Shown in pieces: positions 38,936 to 46,705 of a stretch of 52,130 nucleotides of DNA. A program made the position numbers and the translations under genes. This stretch comes from Myxococcales bacterium (GTDB taxonomy: Bacteria > Myxococcota > UBA727 > JABDBI01). The stretch spans positions 51,504-103,633 of the forward strand of contig JAHFEG010000004.1 of NCBI GenBank assembly GCA_023248595.1. Reading direction: 5' to 3'. The notes under the pieces are model-generated. The model did no database searches. It was not told the DNA's origin and saw only the letters and a program-made list of their open reading frames with translations. How positions within the stretch are numbered: position 1 is the stretch's first letter; every line of letters starts with the position of its first letter.

Positions 38936-38997
38936 GTCATTCCGGGCTTGTTCCGGAATCCATGAAATCCTGGATCCCGCACCAAGTGCGGGATGAC
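38936..38997. repeat. REP-like palindromic repeat element
   Basis: The 62-base stretch starts GTCATTCCGGG and ends CGGGATGAC, with the inner parts GGCTTGTTCCGGAATCCA and TGGATCCCGCACCAAGTG. It forms two small hairpins inside a larger one. Very similar palindromic repeats (GTCATTCCGGGCTTGA..CCGGAATCC type) are scattered in many bacterial genomes. Only one copy is in this window. Confidence 0.7.
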
Positions 38998-39017
38998 GAT
39001 GAGAAGAATTTTTTAAA

Positions 39018-39158
39018 TTATTTCGCTTTAACAACTTTGAAGAGTTCTTCACGTGGCTTAGTAGTGCCGTGGTTTTCTAAAGCGTTTTTACGTTTGCGGC
39101 CTTGCTTAACTTTTTTATTATCGCGAATATTCCACGTTTGTTTTGTAGGGGATACCAT
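39018..39158 (-). CDS. Small basic protein (46 aa)
   Basis: A short frame with GAGGAG 7 bases before its ATG. The 46-aa product is highly basic with a core KKVKQGRKRKNALENHGTT, which resembles small conserved proteins of the type KRKNxLxNxGTT known to me from several bacteria and which look ribosome- or RNA-associated. No signal peptide. Codon use is like neighbouring genes and the ribosome binding site is strong, so I regard it as real. It follows the minus-strand group pyrF-rlmB-39237 gene with a 78-base gap. Confidence 0.7.
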   Translation of the reverse strand: MVSPTKQTWNIRDNKKVKQGRKRKNALENHGTTKPREELFKVVKAK

Positions 39159-39236
39159 AAAAATTCTCCTCAAGATAAGGCGGGCATGATGCATGGGTTG
39201 CTCTGGTTTTGCAAGACCCGTTTTAGGGCTTATTGC

Positions 39237-39602
39237 TTAAATGTGACCGCCATGCTGATGCGCTGTTAGGATGCGTATTAATTCTTGATGTAATTCTTCA
39301 GGAGCCTTTAAGGTTGTTTCATTTTTCTTTAAAGAAAGTTTCGCTGGAATGCCAAAGGCTCCTCCACCAATAGACAAAAGTCGAATTGCTAGCAGTTGAT
39401 GGGGGTCAATGGTATCAAATTGACTTTTCCCTAAGCTTCCCGCTCCAACCAAAGGTAGACCTTGTTTAAGACAGTAAATATTTGTTTTGTCTAATGCTTG
39501 CGATAAAATATGTCCTGCATTTTTTGGACTTAGATCTTTTAAAGAAACAGGTACCGGGTCAGCATAAGCAGCGGGATGATGAATGGAAGAATTGATTTTC
39601 AT
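39237..39602 (-). CDS. Conserved hypothetical protein, 121 aa
   Basis: I do not recognise this protein. The start at 39602 is set by a strong AGGAGGT 4 bases upstream; the frame is open back to 39689, overlapping rlmB. The product is soluble, without signal peptide or membrane segment, and contains GLPLVGAGSLGKSQFDTIDPHQLLAIRLLSIGGGAFGIPAK, a loop-rich segment with many glycines, and a His-rich end (HQHGGHI). It is the third gene of the minus-strand group led by pyrF. Confidence 0.55.
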   Translation of the reverse strand: MKINSSIHHPAAYADPVPVSLKDLSPKNAGHILSQALDKTNIYCLKQGLPLVGAGSLGKSQFDTIDPHQLLAIRLLSIGGGAFGIPAKLSLKKNETTLKAPEELHQELIRILTAHQHGGHI

Positions 39603-39654
39603 TTTACCTCCTAGTATCTTTTCAAAAGAAGAAAGGAGGTAAGAATATTCCATT

Positions 39655-40437
39655 TTAATGCTTGAAGCTGCGTTGCCGGGCGGCTTCATACATCAACACA
39701 GTAACCGCGTCGGCAGCATTGAGGCTTAAGTCTGGCGTTATCATGGGAATATGAATCAGTTCATCGCACTGCTCGCGCACTAATTTTTTAAGGCCATTCT
39801 CTTCGCTGCCAATCACCAAAGCACAAGGCTTGGTTAAATCGCATTTCCATGCGGGCATGGAAGCTTCACCGGCAGCTCCAATAACCCAAATCCCAGCTTT
39901 TTTAAGATCTGCAAAAGTATGGCTTAAATTGGTGACGCGTGCGACTGGCAATTGGGCCAAAGTTCCCACCGCAGCCTTTTCTGCAGTTGCCGTAATTTGC
40001 GCAGAGCGATCTTTGGATATAATCAACAATTGAGCGCCTAATGCAAAAGCAGATCTGGCAGCACGTCCTAAATTACGAGGGTCTTCCACACCATCGAGCA
40101 CTAAGCATAATTGAGGAGGCGTTTTTTCTAAAAATTCATGAAAATCAACATAAGGAAAGGACTTGGCTACCAGGACCACGCCTTGATGAACAACATCATC
40201 GCCAAAACGTTCCGAGAATGTTTTTTTATTATATTTTTCGATAATCACGCCCATTTGTTTGGCTAAGGCGGCAATTTCGTCCAATCGGCTCGAGCCTTCA
40301 GCAATATGCAGTTTCTGTGCCCGTCTTGGCATGTGTAAAATAGAGGCTTTGACGGCATGAATACCCATGACGCGTTGATCGTTGTCGACGGATGGTTTGT
40401 TCTGTTCGGGCTGCTTGTTGAATTTATTTTTTTGCAT
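39655..40437 (-). CDS. rlmB: 23S rRNA (guanosine-2'-O)-methyltransferase, RlmB/TrmH (SpoU) family
   Basis: SPOUT-fold SAM-dependent 2'-O-methyltransferase. The 260-aa product has an N-terminal RNA-binding L30e-like part (MGIHAVKASI to about residue 95) and the three SpoU motifs: DPRNLGRAARSAFALGA with the catalytic-site Asn and Arg, the ALVIGSEENGL motif, and SLNAADAVTVLMYEAARQR. The last is usually SLNVSVA, so the knot loop differs slightly. The gene overlaps the pyrF end by 14 bases. RlmB is favoured over TrmL-like relatives by the L30e-like domain. Confidence 0.9.
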   Translation of the reverse strand: MQKNKFNKQPEQNKPSVDNDQRVMGIHAVKASILHMPRRAQKLHIAEGSSRLDEIAALAKQMGVIIEKYNKKTFSERFGDDVVHQGVVLVAKSFPYVDFHEFLEKTPPQLCLVLDGVEDPRNLGRAARSAFALGAQLLIISKDRSAQITATAEKAAVGTLAQLPVARVTNLSHTFADLKKAGIWVIGAAGEASMPAWKCDLTKPCALVIGSEENGLKKLVREQCDELIHIPMITPDLSLNAADAVTVLMYEAARQRSFKH

Positions 40438-41140
40438 AAAGACCTTCTTGTATTTCGCGAAGTACGGATGCTGCTGCTTGTTTTATGTTGGCTGCTTGAG
40501 TAATGGGTCGCCCTACAACTATATGGTCTGCTCCATTTTGGATAGCCATGGTTGGGGTAGCAATGCGGGATTGATCATTGCTGGCACTGCCGTTTGGCCT
40601 AACGCCAGGACAGATAATTGTCATATGTGGGCCGAAAGCCGCGCGAACTGCTGGGGCTTCTAGCGGGGAGCAAACACAGCCGCGAATGCCTGTTTGATAA
40701 GCTTGTTGCAAAAGATTTAAGACAAGCTCAAGTGATGTTTGAGTAAAGCCCATGCTTTTAATCTCGGCATCGCTGTGATGGGTCAGAACACTGACAGCCA
40801 ATAATCGGAGTTTGCATTGCAGTCCAATTTCTTGGGATGCTTTTTTGAGCATAACAGAACCACCAAGCGCATGGATGGTCAAAAAATCAACATCTTGCGC
40901 GACTGCCTGCCTGATTGCAGCGGATACTGTCTGCGGAATGTCGTGTAGTTTTAGATCTAGAAAAACGCGTGCTTTCGCTTGTTTGACTAAGTTGATGGCC
41001 GCTGGTCCGCAGGCAGAAAAAAGCTCAAGCCCGACTTTATAAGTTGTGCAAAAATCACTGGTCTCGTCGATAATTTTTTTGGCAGCTTGAAGCGTATTGA
41101 CATCGAGAGCAATGATGAGCCGATCCTGAGGGGATGTCAT
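40424..41140 (-). CDS. pyrF: Orotidine 5'-phosphate decarboxylase
   Basis: Last step of UMP synthesis. The 238-aa product has RLIIALDV at the N-terminus, the catalytic Lys-Asp array in LDLKLHDIPQTV, and the phosphate-binding CPGVRPNG and ADHIVVGRPIT motifs. Class I bacterial type, normal length. First gene of a minus-strand group with rlmB and the 39237 gene. Confidence 0.96.
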   Translation of the reverse strand: MTSPQDRLIIALDVNTLQAAKKIIDETSDFCTTYKVGLELFSACGPAAINLVKQAKARVFLDLKLHDIPQTVSAAIRQAVAQDVDFLTIHALGGSVMLKKASQEIGLQCKLRLLAVSVLTHHSDAEIKSMGFTQTSLELVLNLLQQAYQTGIRGCVCSPLEAPAVRAAFGPHMTIICPGVRPNGSASNDQSRIATPTMAIQNGADHIVVGRPITQAANIKQAAASVLREIQEGLYAKK

Positions 41141-41187
41141 AAAAACCTTTATGAAAAAATAAAAAATGGTTGTGCTGAGGTAGCACG

Positions 41188-41217
41188 TTGCTTTTAAGGC
41201 GCAACCCTAGGTACACT
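41188..41217 (+). promoter_or_regulatory. Possible promoter for the 41262 gene
   Basis: TTGCTT (41188-41193) and TACACT (41212-41217) are separated by 18 bases, each 4 of 6 to consensus. The surrounding bases (41169-41206) contain GGTTG and CAACC arms and could form a stem-loop. Confidence 0.35.
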
Positions 41218-41261
41218 AAAAGTAAGACCTGATGGTCGCCTTCATGCCAAGGAGTCGTGCG

Positions 41262-42116
41262 ATGATTTCAGTACGTGCGCTCGGAATTTTAACGAATGAT
41301 CCGCAACGGGTTGAAGTTGCACTTGGTGTTTTACAAAAATTTTTGACGACGCCTGCTTCTGCCGATGGCTATGGAATTGCGACCTTCGTTGACGATGCTG
41401 TTGTATTGAAGCGAGTCCCAGGCATTTTTTCAGGTAAAGATTTGTCTGATTTAGCGACAGGTTTGCAAGGAAGCATGACCCTGATGCAAGTGCGTGCACC
41501 AGAGGAATTAAGGCCCCGTTTATATCCGTCATCTGGTACCAATTTGGGACCATTTCGACTACGGCAATTTGCGGCCATGGTTTTAGGCGGACCTCAAAAT
41601 GCCGATGAAGCCAGTTCTTCTCAGGAGCGATTGTTAAAAGGCATCCCTGAATTTTTACAGCACGGTGTTTTGGGTCAAACAGAAAATGAAGCTTTTTTTG
41701 TGCGATTGGTAGCGGAATGTTATCAAAAAATCGGAACAGATATTAGGTGTCTATCTCCTGGACAAATCATCGATACCATCAGCAATTTATTAGAAAAGCT
41801 AGAGTCAAAATACCCTCGATTTATTGCTTTTACTTATGGCCAAGAAATCGTTTATTTCTCACAAGGGATGCAAAGCGCTGTGATCACGATTAAGGGGTTG
41901 CCTTTAGAAAGTGCGCACCAACCATCGATATCATTTGCAGACTCATCAACTGCGAAAGAACGCTTAAGGCAATTCAGGGCTTCGATTTTGCTTGGAGCTA
42001 TGAGTGGACCATGGCCAAAAAATGAAAAATTACCAGAAGGTATGGAGCTGATTTCCCTCGAAAAAAATAGTAAAGGCGTCCTGCAACGCAATTTGACTTT
42101 TTTGGATTGGAAATAA
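41262..42116 (+). CDS. Hypothetical cytosolic protein, 284 aa
   Basis: Not recognised. The ATG at 41262 is chosen because AAGGAG lies 7 bases upstream; the frame is open from 41232. There is no signal peptide or membrane segment. Features seen are an N-terminal ISVRALGILTNDPQRV, a central block with GTNLGPFRLRQFAAMVLGGPQN, and FIAFTYGQEIVYFSQGMQSAVI. The pattern of beta strands near a short N-terminus vaguely recalls class II amidotransferase folds, but there is no catalytic Cys at position 2, so I do not assign it. It stands alone between pyrF and the kdp operon. Confidence 0.6.
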   Translation: MISVRALGILTNDPQRVEVALGVLQKFLTTPASADGYGIATFVDDAVVLKRVPGIFSGKDLSDLATGLQGSMTLMQVRAPEELRPRLYPSSGTNLGPFRLRQFAAMVLGGPQNADEASSSQERLLKGIPEFLQHGVLGQTENEAFFVRLVAECYQKIGTDIRCLSPGQIIDTISNLLEKLESKYPRFIAFTYGQEIVYFSQGMQSAVITIKGLPLESAHQPSISFADSSTAKERLRQFRASILLGAMSGPWPKNEKLPEGMELISLEKNSKGVLQRNLTFLDWK

Positions 42117-42183
42117 CCCTGGTCACAAAAAGCTTATTCCTATTTCTTATTATGCGGTAGCGTTCTTAGGCGGATGTCAATTG

Positions 42184-42213
42184 TTGTCATCGAGTGTAGG
42201 CATGCGCTATGAA
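42184..42213 (+). promoter_or_regulatory. Possible promoter of the kdp operon
   Basis: TTGTCA (42184-42189) and TATGAA (42208-42213) are 18 bases apart, located 24 bases before the kdpF start. A match of 5/6 and 4/6. No KdpE operator was identified. Confidence 0.4.
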
Positions 42214-42236
42214 CTTTCTTTGTGCAGGTTGCTGAT

Positions 42237-42320
42237 ATGGAATATGGGTTGGTTGGGATAGTGGCGGTCTTTCTCTTGGTTTATCTCGTTTATGCCATGT
42301 TTTATCCTGAAAATTTCTGA
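42237..42320 (+). CDS. kdpF: K+-transporting ATPase subunit KdpF
   Basis: A 27-codon frame encoding one hydrophobic helix (GLVGIVAVFLLVYLVYAMF) and ending YPENF, the typical KdpF ending (YPE-x-F). KdpF is a lipid-like stabiliser of the KdpFABC complex. It lies 11 bases before kdpA on the same strand. Confidence 0.9.
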   Translation: MEYGLVGIVAVFLLVYLVYAMFYPENF

Positions 42321-42331
42321 GGTTTGGCGAC

Positions 42332-44023
42332 ATGACATCTAGTGGAATGCTGCAAATTGGAATTTATATCTCACTGCTGTTGCTGTTGACCCCTCTTTTG
42401 GGTTCTTACATGGCGAAAGTTTTTGTCGGCGCAAGAACTTTTCTGTCACCACTCTTTTCTCCTTGTGAGCGCGCGATCTATCGCTTCTGTTTGATTAATC
42501 CTGCAGAAGAGATGAATTGGAAAAAATATGCTTGGAGTCTTGTTCTTTTAACTGGGCTTGGATTTTTGGCTACATTTTTTTTACAAATTAACCAAAGCCT
42601 TTTGCCGCTCAATCCTCAGCATTTGCCTGACGTGCCTTATGCTTTGGCTTTTAATACTGCGATAAGTTTTATGACCAATACGAATTGGCAAGCTTATTCT
42701 GGGGAAAGCACGCTGAGTTATTTGGTGCAGATGCTGGCTTTAACGGTACAGAATTTTGTTAGCGCAGCAATGGGAATTGCTGCTTTATTGGTATTAATTC
42801 GCGGCATTACCCGTAACAAAACCCATGAGCTGGGAAATTTTTGGGTTGATTTAACCCGCGGCATTCTTTATGTGCTTTTGCCTTTGTCGATTATTTTTTC
42901 TTTGCTTTTACTCAGTCAAGGCGTGATTCAAAACTTATCACCTTATATCACTGCGCATACTCTAGAAGGATTGGAGCAGCTTCTACCCATGGGACCCGCA
43001 GCCTCGCAGATTGCCATTAAACAATTAGGTACCAATGGCGGTGGTTTTTTTGGTGTCAACAGTGCGCACCCTTTTGAAAATCCCACAGGAATTTCTAATT
43101 TTTTAGAAGCACTAGCCATTTTGTTAATTCCGTCGGCATTAATTTATATGTTCGGCTTGATGCTCAATTCACGTCGACATGCATGGATGATTTACCTGGT
43201 GACTATTGGCATCTTTGCTCTTTGTGCCAGCGTCATGCTTTGGTCTGAATATTTACCAAATCCGGCCTTAGGCGTCGCTCAAATGTTAGAGGGCAAAGAA
43301 CTTCGTATTGGGATTACCAATTCTGCCTGGTGGGCAGCAGCGACAACGGCTGCTTCGAATGGTTCTGTTAATGCCATGCATGATAGCTTGTCTCCACTGG
43401 CCGGCGGTATGGCGATGTTTCAAATGCTGCTGGGAGAAATCATTTTTGGCGGTGCGGGCTCGGGACTATACGGCATGCTTTTGTTTGTGCTTTTAACCGT
43501 TTTTCTAGCGGGTCTCATGGTGGGGCGCACGCCTGAATACATGGGTAAAAAGTTAGGAGCGCGTGAAATCAAAATGGTGCTTTTGGCTATTATTGCACCG
43601 AGTGCCACGGTGTTAATTGGTGCCGGTCTGTCAATCGCATTACCTGCAGGCTTAAACAGCCTGGCTAATCAAGGACCTCATGGATTATCGGAAATTTTAT
43701 ATACATGGGGATCTGCTGCTAATAACAACGGAAGTGCTTTTGCGGGTTTTAATGCCAATACAGATTCTTTTAACATTTTTCTAGGCGTGGCCATGTTGAT
43801 TGGTCGTTTTGCCGTTATGTTCCCGGTTTTAGCGATTGCGGGAAGTTTGGCGTGCAAACAAGCCGCTCCAACTTCAGAGACGACTTTTCAGGCGGATAAT
43901 CTGACGTTTGCTATTTTACTGGTGAGCGTCATTTTGATTATTGGCGCGCTGACGTTTATTCCTGCTTTGGCTTTAGGACCTGTCTTAGAGCATTTTTTAA
44001 TGAATACGCGTCAACTTTTTTAA
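42332..44023 (+). CDS. kdpA: K+-transporting ATPase potassium-binding subunit KdpA
   Basis: The channel-like subunit that binds and passes K+ in the high-affinity uptake ATPase. The 563-aa membrane protein has all four selectivity-filter-like loops: [46 protein letters not shown] and [14 protein letters not shown]. About ten membrane helices. Preceded by GAGG and by kdpF; kdpB starts 11 bases after the stop. Confidence 0.97.
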   Translation: MTSSGMLQIGIYISLLLLLTPLLGSYMAKVFVGARTFLSPLFSPCERAIYRFCLINPAEEMNWKKYAWSLVLLTGLGFLATFFLQINQSLLPLNPQHLPDVPYALAFNTAISFMTNTNWQAYSGESTLSYLVQMLALTVQNFVSAAMGIAALLVLIRGITRNKTHELGNFWVDLTRGILYVLLPLSIIFSLLLLSQGVIQNLSPYITAHTLEGLEQLLPMGPAASQIAIKQLGTNGGGFFGVNSAHPFENPTGISNFLEALAILLIPSALIYMFGLMLNSRRHAWMIYLVTIGIFALCASVMLWSEYLPNPALGVAQMLEGKELRIGITNSAWWAAATTAASNGSVNAMHDSLSPLAGGMAMFQMLLGEIIFGGAGSGLYGMLLFVLLTVFLAGLMVGRTPEYMGKKLGAREIKMVLLAIIAPSATVLIGAGLSIALPAGLNSLANQGPHGLSEILYTWGSAANNNGSAFAGFNANTDSFNIFLGVAMLIGRFAVMFPVLAIAGSLACKQAAPTSETTFQADNLTFAILLVSVILIIGALTFIPALALGPVLEHFLMNTRQLF

Positions 44024-44034
44024 GGTTTTCAAAT

Positions 44035-46104
44035 ATGAAAAACAAAAACACCAGTTTGCTTGATTCATCCTTGTACATGGAAAGCATTGGCTCTGCTTTC
44101 AAAAAATTGCATCCTGCGGCAATGATTAAAAACCCGGTTATGTTTGTGACATGGGTGGGTGCGGGGCTTACGACGTGTTTATTTTTTTCTCATTGGATGT
44201 TTTTTAAGTTTTCTGCATTTGAGTTGCAGATTTCTTTATGGCTTTGGTTTACCATTATTTTTGCTAATTTTGCTGAAGCACTCGCTGAGGGACGCGGCAA
44301 AGCCCAGGCTGAGGGTCTTAAAAAAAATCGGGTGCAAGCTTTTACGCGCAAAGTGGTGGGCAAGTTAGAAGAAAAAGTTTTGGCAACTTCCTTGAAAAAA
44401 GGCGATGTGGTTATTTGTGAAACTGGGGACACCATTCCATCCGACGGCGAAGTGATTGAAGGCATCGCAAGTATTGATGAATCTGCCATTACTGGCGAGT
44501 CTGCTCCTGTGATTCGAGAAAGCGGTGGAGACAGAAGCGCGGTAACGGGCGGAACGAAAGTCATTAGCGACCGCATTGTAATTCGTATTACTGCCGAAAT
44601 AGGAGAAACTTTTCTAGATCGTATTATTGGATTGATTGAAAATGCCGAGCGACAAAAAACCCCTAATGAAATTGCTCTGACCATTGTGCTTTGTGCATTG
44701 ACTATTATTTTACTTTTAGCGGCGACCACTTTAAAAATTTTTGCAGATTATAGCCACATTGTGGTCACCATCCCGGTATTGATAGCACTTTTGGTGTGCT
44801 TGATTCCGACGACCATTGGGGGACTTTTGAGCGCCATTGGCATTGCTGGTATGGATCGCTTGATTCGTAAAAATGTAATCGCCAAAAGTGGTCGTGCCAT
44901 TGAAGCAGCTGGTGATATTGATATCTTGCTGATCGACAAAACTGGAACAATTACTTTAGGAAACCGAATGGCGGTGGCATTTATTGCTGCGCCTCATATT
45001 TTAGAAGAGGAATTAGCTGAGGCTGCTCAACTGGCATCTCTTTCTGATGAGACACCGGAAGGACGATCCATTGTTGTTTTGGCGAAAGAAAATTTTCAGC
45101 TTAGAGCAAAAACTTTAAGACCTATTGAATCTCGTTTCGTGCCTTTTTCTGCTCAAACCCGTATGAGTGGCGTTGATGTTCTTTTGGAAAATGGTCAAGT
45201 CGAAAGAGAAATACGCAAAGGTGCCGTCGATGCCATTAAAACTTTGGTGATTGCTAAGGGTGGATTTTTTCCTTCGGAACTTCAGGTTGCTGTCGATGAG
45301 ATTGGTGCCAGCGGCGGTACGCCCTTAGCGGTGTTTGATAATCATAAGGTTCTCGGCGTCATTCATTTAAAAGACGTGGTGAAAGGTGGTATTAAAGAGC
45401 GCTTTGCCGAGCTGCGCAAAATGGGCATTCGGACCATTATGATTACGGGTGACAATCCCATGACTGCTGCTGCTATTGCTGCCGAAGCTGGTGTCGATGA
45501 TTTTATTGCCGAAGCGACGCCAGAAAGTAAACTACAAAAAATTCGTGATGATCAAAGAAAAGGGTTTTTAGTGGCGATGACTGGCGATGGCACCAACGAT
45601 GCGCCGGCTTTGGCGCAAGCGGATGTGGGCGTAGCCATGAACACCGGAACTCAGGCTGCCCGCGAAGCGGGGAACATGGTTGACCTCGATAGCAGTCCCA
45701 CAAAAGTGATTGATATTGTAGAAACTGGTAAACAACTTTTAATGACCAGAGGAGCATTGACGACGTTTAGCATTGCCAACGATCTCGCTAAATATTTTGC
45801 TATCTTGCCGGCAATTTTCATGCATGCCTATATTGTTGATGGTGAACAAAGAGGACCTTTGGCTGCCCTTGACATCATGTCTTTGTATTCTCCCGAAAGC
45901 GCTATTTTAAGTGCTGTTATTTTTAATGCTTTGATTATTGTTTTCCTCATTCCCCTCGCTCTTCGCGGGGTTTCTTGTGTGGCCAGTTCTTCTTCTGCTT
46001 TATTACGCCGTAATTTGTTAATTTATGGTCTGGGCGGTATCTTTTTGCCTTTTGTCGGTATCAAACTCATTGATGTCGTGATTACCTTTATTCATTTGGT
46101 TTGA
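44035..46104 (+). CDS. kdpB: K+-transporting ATPase ATP-binding subunit KdpB
   Basis: P-type ATPase subunit that powers KdpFABC. The 689-aa product has the actuator TGESAPVI motif (the Ser of TGES is the known inhibitory phosphorylation site), the phosphorylation motif [11 protein letters not shown] and the hinge [25 protein letters not shown]. Membrane segments are at 40-80, 230-285 and near the C-terminus. Length matches the family. Confidence 0.98.
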   Translation: MKNKNTSLLDSSLYMESIGSAFKKLHPAAMIKNPVMFVTWVGAGLTTCLFFSHWMFFKFSAFELQISLWLWFTIIFANFAEALAEGRGKAQAEGLKKNRVQAFTRKVVGKLEEKVLATSLKKGDVVICETGDTIPSDGEVIEGIASIDESAITGESAPVIRESGGDRSAVTGGTKVISDRIVIRITAEIGETFLDRIIGLIENAERQKTPNEIALTIVLCALTIILLLAATTLKIFADYSHIVVTIPVLIALLVCLIPTTIGGLLSAIGIAGMDRLIRKNVIAKSGRAIEAAGDIDILLIDKTGTITLGNRMAVAFIAAPHILEEELAEAAQLASLSDETPEGRSIVVLAKENFQLRAKTLRPIESRFVPFSAQTRMSGVDVLLENGQVEREIRKGAVDAIKTLVIAKGGFFPSELQVAVDEIGASGGTPLAVFDNHKVLGVIHLKDVVKGGIKERFAELRKMGIRTIMITGDNPMTAAAIAAEAGVDDFIAEATPESKLQKIRDDQRKGFLVAMTGDGTNDAPALAQADVGVAMNTGTQAAREAGNMVDLDSSPTKVIDIVETGKQLLMTRGALTTFSIANDLAKYFAILPAIFMHAYIVDGEQRGPLAALDIMSLYSPESAILSAVIFNALIIVFLIPLALRGVSCVASSSSALLRRNLLIYGLGGIFLPFVGIKLIDVVITFIHLV

Positions 46105-46120
46105 TAGGAGAATCGAAGTC

Positions 46121-46705
46121 ATGAAGCTGATTTGGCAGGCGTTTTCCCTGTTTGCTCTTTTTACTTGTTTGACTGGTTTTTTCTATCCGTTGGCCGTGAC
46201 CGGATTGGCTCAAGTATTTTTTAACGAGAAAAGTCATGGTAGCCTTATAAAAGATGAAGATAAAGTAATTGGAAGTGCGCTGATTGCGCAAAAATTTAGT
46301 AGGCCCCAATACTTTTGGCCAAGACCATCTGCCAGTGACTTTGGCGCCAATCCTTCAGGCGCGAGCAACCAGGGACCAACCAGTCGTAAACTCAAGGCAG
46401 ATATTGATAAGCGCAGGGAAGAGTTAAAAGCAAAACATGATTTAAATCTGTCTGAAGTGCCCGAAGATTTATTAATGGCTTCTGCCAGCGGCTTGGATCC
46501 TCATATCTCATTTGCTGCTGCTCAATTTCAACTTCAGCGGGTCGCGCAGGCCAGAAGTCTCAAGCAAGAGAGTATGCTCAAATTGCAATCCTTATTGGAA
46601 CAAGCAGCAGACGACAGACAATGGGGTGTTTTTGGTGAGCCCGGTGTGAATGTCTTGCGCTTAAATAGAGCTCTAGATGAAACTTTTGGTAAAATGGAAA
46701 AATGA
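46121..46705 (+). CDS. kdpC: K+-transporting ATPase subunit KdpC
   Basis: Single-span subunit that assists ATP use in the Kdp complex. The 194-aa product has the N-terminal helix with GFFYPLAVTGLAQVFF, then SALIAQKFSRPQYFWPRPSASDFGANPSGASNQGPTS-type sequence and the ASGLDPHISFAAAQFQLQRVAQAR motif, and ends GVNVLRLNRALDE. GGAG precedes the ATG. Its stop overlaps kdpD by 4 bases (ATGA). Confidence 0.96.
   Translation: MKLIWQAFSLFALFTCLTGFFYPLAVTGLAQVFFNEKSHGSLIKDEDKVIGSALIAQKFSRPQYFWPRPSASDFGANPSGASNQGPTSRKLKADIDKRREELKAKHDLNLSEVPEDLLMASASGLDPHISFAAAQFQLQRVAQARSLKQESMLKLQSLLEQAADDRQWGVFGEPGVNVLRLNRALDETFGKMEK

Noticed and set aside
38962-39189. 75-aa plus-strand frame
   Set aside because: It starts inside the palindromic repeat and runs antisense to the 46-aa basic protein gene, which has a strong ribosome binding site; no coding character.
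44190-44729. 179-aa minus-strand frame inside kdpB
   Set aside because: Antisense shadow rich in Ser and Pro; kdpB motifs are unambiguous.
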